Assembly: GCA_963676385.2 (NCBI GenBank)
Contig: CAXXMM010000007.1
Location: 1 to 64,000 of the forward strand
DNA length: 64,000 bases
From: UBA1422 sp963676385
Lineage (GTDB): Bacteria; Bacillota; Clostridia; Peptostreptococcales; Anaerovoracaceae
Reading direction: 5' to 3'
The stretch's first letter is position 1; each line of letters begins with the position of its first letter. A program made the translations under genes and the position numbers. Below the pieces are notes generated by a model, which was not told the origin of the DNA, did no database searches, and saw only the letters and a program-made list of their open reading frames with translations. Below, piece after piece: positions 60,169 through 64,000 of the stretch.

Positions 60169-61470
60169 ATGAGCAAGCACTTATCTTTGTCGGACAGAGC
60201 ACTGATTGAACGCTGCCTTGTCCGAAATTTCACCTTCAACTCAATCGCCAGGTTGCTTGGACGTTCTTCATCCACCGTTTCACGTGAAATCCAAAAGCAC
60301 CGTGCTTTTGCCAGTCGCATCGGCGATGGCAAGAACGAATGTCTCAACTATTTTGGATGTCTTCGTACGGACCTTTGTGGCGAGGCCCGCTCCACAGGCT
60401 GTTTTTCCAGATGCAAAACCTGCAAAGATTTCGACTGTCAAGCCTTGTGCGGCCAATTTGTCTCAGTTCACTGCAAGCTCCTTGAAAAGCCTCCCTATGT
60501 CTGCACCGGATGCCTTTCACAAAAGGCCTGCAGGAAAGATCATGCCTACTACTCCGCACATCGGGCCCATGCAGCTTACCTAACCACCCTGAAGGAAAGC
60601 AGAAAAGGGCTTCGAATCAGTCCACAAAAGCTGTCGGAAATTGGAATTCTCATTTCTCCCCTCATCATGAAGGGCCAGTCCATCAACCACATTTTCTCCA
60701 CTCATGCGGATGAAATCGGCTGCTCCGAGCGAACCATTTACAAGTACATCGACTGCCGGGCTTTCGATGTCAGGAACATCGATCTTCCCAAAAAAGTCGC
60801 CTACCGGCAACGAAAAAAGCAAAAAGTGCTGACAAAACTGGAGTATCGCTGCCGCAAAGGCCGCACCTACGAGGATTTCAACCATTATCTCGGCGAGCAT
60901 CCCGGTGTTTCCGTCGTCGAGATGGACACGGTAAAAGGCAAGCGTTGCAAAGGCAAGGTTATCCTCACCATGATTTTTCGGCAAAACAATTTTATGCTTA
61001 TGTTTCTTATGGACGATGGCAAAATGAAAAGTGTTGAAGCTGTCTTCGACAAACTCACAAGCCTGCTTGGGCTTTCCTTGTTCCGCAAACTCTTCCCGAT
61101 TATCCTCACCGACAACGGAGTCGAATTCAAGAACCCCGAAAACCTCGAATATTCGCTAAGCAACTGTCAGCGCACCCGGATCTTTTACTGCGACCCTCAG
61201 GCATCCTGGCAAAAGCCGCAGGTGGAGAAAAACCACGCCCTGCTTCGGCGAATCCTGCCCAAAGGCGTTTCATTCGACCCCTTATCTCAGGCGGACCTGA
61301 ACGTGGTTTGTCGTCACATCAACAGCGTGGCAAGAGAGGTATTCGGCAACAAAACGCCGTTTCAACTCCTGCAAGGGAAAGACTATGGAAAACTGCTGGA
61401 TTCACTTGATCTCTCACCTATTCCACCCGATGAGGTCATTTTGAAACCGGCACTACTCAAACGTAAGTAG
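60169..61470 (+). CDS. IS30-family transposase
   Basis: A 433-residue DDE transposase of the IS30 type. The N-terminal HTH is SIARLLGRSSSTVSREIQKH. A cysteine-rich segment (CFSRCKTCKDFDCQALC) follows. The catalytic triad is the Asp in VVEMDTVKG, the Asp in PIILTDNGVEF, and the Glu in WQKPQVEKNHALLRRILPKG. It looks intact and full length. The start at 60169 follows GGAG with 6-base spacing. It moves the element by cut-and-paste or circle formation and is the only mobile gene in the window. Confidence 0.9.
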   Translation: MSKHLSLSDRALIERCLVRNFTFNSIARLLGRSSSTVSREIQKHRAFASRIGDGKNECLNYFGCLRTDLCGEARSTGCFSRCKTCKDFDCQALCGQFVSVHCKLLEKPPYVCTGCLSQKACRKDHAYYSAHRAHAAYLTTLKESRKGLRISPQKLSEIGILISPLIMKGQSINHIFSTHADEIGCSERTIYKYIDCRAFDVRNIDLPKKVAYRQRKKQKVLTKLEYRCRKGRTYEDFNHYLGEHPGVSVVEMDTVKGKRCKGKVILTMIFRQNNFMLMFLMDDGKMKSVEAVFDKLTSLLGLSLFRKLFPIILTDNGVEFKNPENLEYSLSNCQRTRIFYCDPQASWQKPQVEKNHALLRRILPKGVSFDPLSQADLNVVCRHINSVAREVFGNKTPFQLLQGKDYGKLLDSLDLSPIPPDEVILKPALLKRK

Positions 61471-61478
61471 CAGTATTT

Positions 61479-61491
61479 GGTCAGACAACCA
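61479..61491 (+). repeat. Subterminal inverted repeat of the IS, right
   Basis: GGTCAGACAACCA, perfect complement of the left copy at 60141. Confidence 0.8.
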
Positions 61492-61534
61492 ACTGATATA
61501 CCTGCGAAAAACGGGGTCGCGTTTACTTTTGCAA

Positions 61535-61820
61535 AAAACTTTAGCCCTGTTTGTTTGCTGTGCCTGTTTCATAGCGAATTCTAGCAGTTTCAATTGTATT
61601 TTACACGATTCCCGACCCAATTTCCGCAACAAATATGATCTATGGTGATGTTTTTTGATTTACGGTTGCTTTTAGTTTTTCATTTAACATGCGGATATTA
61701 GGATGTTGGGGCGGATATCATACAGCTGCAAGCTCTTCCTTACCCTATAATAACGAAAATGGCCGGTTTCCCGGCCATTTAGTATCAGAATGCTGTCAAT
61801 ATTTTTCACTTATTCTTGGT
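61535..61820. other. Gene-free stretch
   Basis: Contains the 13-bp repeat TGCGGATATTAGG (61690) and a hairpin AAATGGCCGG/CCGGCCATTT (61757-61780) that may terminate the small membrane-protein gene. No gene. Confidence 0.4.
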
Positions 61821-61985
61821 TTATTCTTCTCCCTTGCTGAACACATCCAAAATCCGATTGCCAAGCATCACCAGCCCACCAAGAACGATGAGTAGGGCGC
61901 CAAGTCCAATGGCACCGGCTTTTGTCACTGATCGGCTTTTGTCTCCAACTTTTTTTGGAGGTTTTATGGTAAAATTCTTTTTCAT
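61821..61985 (-). CDS. Small single-pass membrane protein (54 aa)
   Basis: ATG 61985, after AAGGAGAA with 6-base spacing, opens a 54-codon frame: a basic N-terminus (MKKNFTIKPPKKVGDKSRSV), one membrane helix (AIGLGALLIVLGGLVMLGNR) and an acidic end FSKGEE. The basic-TM layout suggests an anchor with the N-terminus inside. The frame is short, but the ribosome site and membrane helix support it. A palindromic hairpin follows. Function is unknown. Confidence 0.65.
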   Translation of the reverse strand: MKKNFTIKPPKKVGDKSRSVTKAGAIGLGALLIVLGGLVMLGNRILDVFSKGEE

Positions 61986-62090
61986 TTCGATTCTCCTTCA
62001 TATGTATCCGGGTCAACCCGCAATTCGCAGGTGATTCATCACACTTTCTTCACTGTCTATTTTACGACTTATGAGGGCAAGAAGCAAGTT

Positions 62091-62515
62091 TTAGGTTGTT
62101 CTGTAGAACGTCATCTCGATATATCCCAGTTCCATGGCTGGCAACAGATAATTATCCCTAAATGACGGTCTATGCTTTAATCCTAATCGCTCCATTATTT
62201 CCCTAGTTGAATATTCCTTGTCATCCATCACTTCTAACAATTTCTCAACTTGTTCGGTAACTTGTTCGGTAACTTGTGCGGTCTTTGTAATTTCCCTTAA
62301 CACATCAAAAACTGTAGTTAGTAAAAACTCCACGAATTTTCCCGAATCAGTCCTATGATCACATTCGCCAAGCACGTTATAGTATTCTTCCTGCCGTTCC
62401 CATCAGCAAATGGATGAATAAATTCAAACTCATAATGGAAAACACAGCTTTTTATCAATGGATAAACTTCTGCTTTTTTTGTCCAATCTAGCAGGTATAT
62501 GTAGGCTCTCGGTTC
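62091..62515 (-). pseudogene. Fic-domain gene remnant with internal deletion
   Basis: Two parts are visible in different frames. The upstream part reads LLDWTKKAEVYPLIKSCVFH then YEFEFIHPFADGNG, the Fic motif HPFxDGNG(R). The downstream part, 62091-62393, reads EEYYNVLGECDHRTDSGKFV, then a C-terminal helical and winged-helix-like end (STREIMERLGLKHRPSFRDN). They join out of frame at about 62391, so about 30-40 codons after the Fic motif are missing. An intact protein would AMPylate targets through the Fic histidine. It is not functional as it stands. Confidence 0.72.
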
Positions 62516-62839
62516 TACACTTTATTCGATTATACTCGAAAAACTTGTTGAAATATTTTCAGAATCCTGGGAGAAGACAGTCAACTCACTACTGGTGGAT
62601 GCCAATGTGGACATATATCTCACAGGCTCCAATGCTAATTTTCAATTTTGCATATTATACCGTGCTCCGCTTTTCCCAAAAAGAAATCACCAGGTACAGA
62701 TAAATTGTATGCCCTTGCCAAAATGATGCCCCTGGACCAGTTTATTTGCAGATACCAATCTTTATCTGGGGAAATAATTATTTGTTTTGCAACAAACAAC
62801 CCCAGCGTATATACCTTGGATTTTTTTCTGCAAAAGTTT
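62516..62839. other. Degenerate gene-free stretch
   Basis: No real gene. Short open frames on both strands look like decayed accessory DNA next to the Fic remnant. Confidence 0.35.
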
Positions 62840-63418
62840 TTAGTCGGAGGCTTTATCTACAATTGAAACATTTATAAGCGGCAGGATTGTTTTCGTCCCA
62901 TCTGTATCTTTGATGGTTCTGGTCCCCAAATATGTGCCGTAAATATCGCATAGTTGCAAATCTTCATATGGGCCAGGTTCATTGAGCCAAAGCATTGTTG
63001 TAGTTTTTCCCTCCAATACAAATCTGTTTGCCCCTGTTTTGTCCAATTCTTTTAGGTAATTCTCTTTGCCATTTGTTCCGGAAAAGATTTTCTTGCCGCC
63101 ACTACCAAAGACACCAACACCACTTGTTGATGCAACAAAAGTTTTGCTGTCGAGTTCCCTATAGACAACAATATGATTCAGCTTGATTCTAGTCCCTATA
63201 TATTCTTCAATACCATTGTTAATTCCTTCGATTAGGTCCTTGTTAGCAACTTTTCCTGCGCTGTTTTCTCCAAACAAATCAATGCATGATGCTTTGAATC
63301 CGCTTGTGGTTTCAATACCATTGGTCGTTGGCACAAACATATAGGAAAATGTCAACCCAAAAACAATCCCAACTACAAAAATGCTAATGATAACTTTCTT
63401 TGACAATTTCTTTTTCAT
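62840..63418 (-). CDS. Membrane-anchored extracytoplasmic protein, unknown
   Basis: A 192-residue protein with an N-terminal signal anchor (about residues 9-28, VIISIFVVGIVFGLTFSYMF) and an external domain (GFKASCIDLFGENSAGKVAN, NGKENYLKELDKTGANRFVL). It has two to three cysteines and no recognised motif. No clear ribosome site other than AAAAATG context is visible, so the start is moderately sure. The gene lies between two Fic-like remnants. Confidence 0.6.
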   Translation of the reverse strand: MKKKLSKKVIISIFVVGIVFGLTFSYMFVPTTNGIETTSGFKASCIDLFGENSAGKVANKDLIEGINNGIEEYIGTRIKLNHIVVYRELDSKTFVASTSGVGVFGSGGKKIFSGTNGKENYLKELDKTGANRFVLEGKTTTMLWLNEPGPYEDLQLCDIYGTYLGTRTIKDTDGTKTILPLINVSIVDKASD

Positions 63419-63498
63419 TTTTGGTCTCCCCCTCTGCTATTTTTTAAACTTTTGCTGTACAACAATTGTATGTGTGACAAGTCTTATGGCTTGTTTTT

Positions 63499-63703
63499 CT
63501 ATTGCAGTCTTTCAATGGTATGGATGTGCCTTCTCAAAACTGTTTCCAGAGGTTTCTTGTCGTCCGTATCATAGTAATGGGTTAGGGCATTGCTGAATGC
63601 GATTTCTTCATTTAATCCGATCGTTAAAAGTCCGTTTCCGGTTTCAATCAAAATCTTGTTTGCGATGATTGTTGATGCCCTTTTGTTGTCTTCCCAATTT
63701 TCC
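63499..63703 (-). pseudogene. Remnant of a Fic-like protein C-terminus
   Basis: Reads NWEDNKRASTIIANKILIET then GNGLLTIGLNEEIAFSNALT, DTDDKKPLETVLRRHIHTIE and a stop at 63499. The start resembles the (E-D-G-N-K-R) Fic motif block of Fic/Doc-like proteins with lost residues. No upstream part is present because the NlpC/P60 gene abuts. Confidence 0.5.
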
Positions 63704-64000
63704 TTACTTAAAGATTCTCTTAATGCCCTTTATGGTGTAATAAGAAGAATGAATGCTTTTGACCCGGACAAGATGTCCAAGGTTTGATTCAATAATTTTG
63801 CCATTGCCTAAATAAATGGCAACGTGGGTAACGGTCCCATTTCCGCTATGATAAAATACCAGATCTCCCCGTTTCTTGTTGTCATAAGATACGGATTTTA
63901 GTCTGGAATCCTTCCACAAATTTCTTGATTCATATTCGTATCCCGGGTGGGAATGTCGAATTACACTGACAGGCTTTGGGTTGATCCCTGCGGCATACAT
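63704..64000 (-). CDS. NlpC/P60 cell-wall hydrolase, C-terminal part
   Basis: The last 98 or so residues of an NlpC/P60 peptidase continue beyond the window edge. KKRGDLVFYHSGN and THVAIYLGNGKIIE are the conserved strands around the catalytic His, and ESNLGHLVRVKSIHSSYYTI the end. The catalytic Cys lies upstream, outside the window, so the true start is not visible. These enzymes cleave D-Glu-meso-DAP or related peptide bonds of peptidoglycan. Confidence 0.85.
   Translation of the reverse strand: MYAAGINPKPVSVIRHSHPGYEYESRNLWKDSRLKSVSYDNKKRGDLVFYHSGNGTVTHVAIYLGNGKIIESNLGHLVRVKSIHSSYYTIKGIKRIFK

Larger units (their letters stand above)
60050..61534 (+). mobile_element. IS30-family insertion sequence
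   Basis: About 1485 bp bounded by imperfect inverted repeats TTGCAAAACTAAACGCAAC (60050-60068) and GTCGCGTTTACTTTTGCAA (61516-61534), 17 of 19 paired, around one transposase gene. A second, perfect 13-bp inverted repeat lies inside (60141-60153 and 61479-61491). No convincing short target duplication was seen at the ends. A 13-bp direct repeat TGCGGATATTAGG lies 6 bp left (60031) and about 155 bp right (61690). Confidence 0.75.

Noticed and set aside
62700..62830. Possible XRE-type HTH remnant on the minus strand (ARAYNLSVPGDFFLG-like)
   Set aside because: Only one short segment, no recognisable helix-turn-helix core beside it.
1..64000. CRISPR arrays, tRNA and rRNA genes
   Set aside because: No regularly spaced repeats and no recognisable tRNA or rRNA segments were seen on reading both strands.

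Overview
The window looks like chromosomal DNA from an anaerobic, Gram-positive Clostridia-type bacterium (Bacillota). The grounds are AGGAGG-type ribosome binding sites throughout, lipoproteins with short lipoboxes, a sortase-style surface protein, a membrane pyrophosphatase, a LysM/VanY cell-wall enzyme, GGDEF proteins and sigma-54 control of amino-acid catabolism. I cannot name a genus. No rRNA, tRNA or CRISPR array was seen.

Layout. 1-1.6 kb: the two subunits of an aconitase X type dehydratase (minus strand). 1.9-4.0 kb: a VanY-like carboxypeptidase and an LRR lipoprotein, both broken by single-base frameshifts. 4.3-7.1 kb: two membrane GGDEF proteins. 7.2-12.6 kb: small housekeeping or unknown genes, a DUF2075 nuclease-helicase and an FMN/flavodoxin pair. 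12.8-15.6 kb: a three-gene CBASS anti-phage operon (CD-NTase, E2-like protein with a SEC-C finger, S-4TM membrane effector) behind a good sigma-A promoter. 16.2-18.1 kb: an ion-pumping pyrophosphatase. At about 19.04 kb two truncated genes meet tail to tail and gene polarity flips from mostly plus to mostly minus; this is either a recombination junction or an assembly join.

19.3-23.6 kb: a secreted beta-helix surface protein, a secreted lethal-factor-like metalloprotease and a lipoprotein, each preceded by a version of one palindrome (TGGAACAATTGTTCCA), so probably one regulon. 23.7-27.3 kb: a CorA Mg2+ channel with a leader peptide and hairpin, then an aminotransferase/ornithine-cyclodeaminase-family operon behind a strongly structured leader RNA. 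29-33.2 kb: an AbiE-like toxin-antitoxin pair, a NERD nuclease and a DUF5131/TcmP pair. 33.3-43.6 kb: a sigma-54-controlled catabolic regulon (multi-subunit iron-sulfur/FAD amine or opine dehydrogenase, saccharopine-dehydrogenase-like reductase, amino-acid permease, PatA-like aminotransferase) with its own enhancer-binding activator. It carries three matching -24/-12 promoters, each with TGCAC-type elements about 105-112 bp upstream. 43.8-47.9 kb: sbcDC, with an odd in-frame repeat insertion in sbcC.

48-59.8 kb: an accessory stretch with LMW phosphatase, PH-domain and membrane proteins, a KAP NTPase, a deoxyribosyltransferase-like protein, a PD-(D/E)XK-like protein, a PLD-helicase-DUF3427 protein and a NUDIX hydrolase. 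The last four form a plausible, incompletely described defence module. 60-61.5 kb is an IS30-family element, followed by Fic gene remnants, a small membrane protein, a membrane-anchored protein and the end of an NlpC/P60 hydrolase. Several short gene scars (cyclodeaminase tail, phosphatase head, a gene tail before sbcD, two Fic remnants) show repeated replacement of DNA at these sites.
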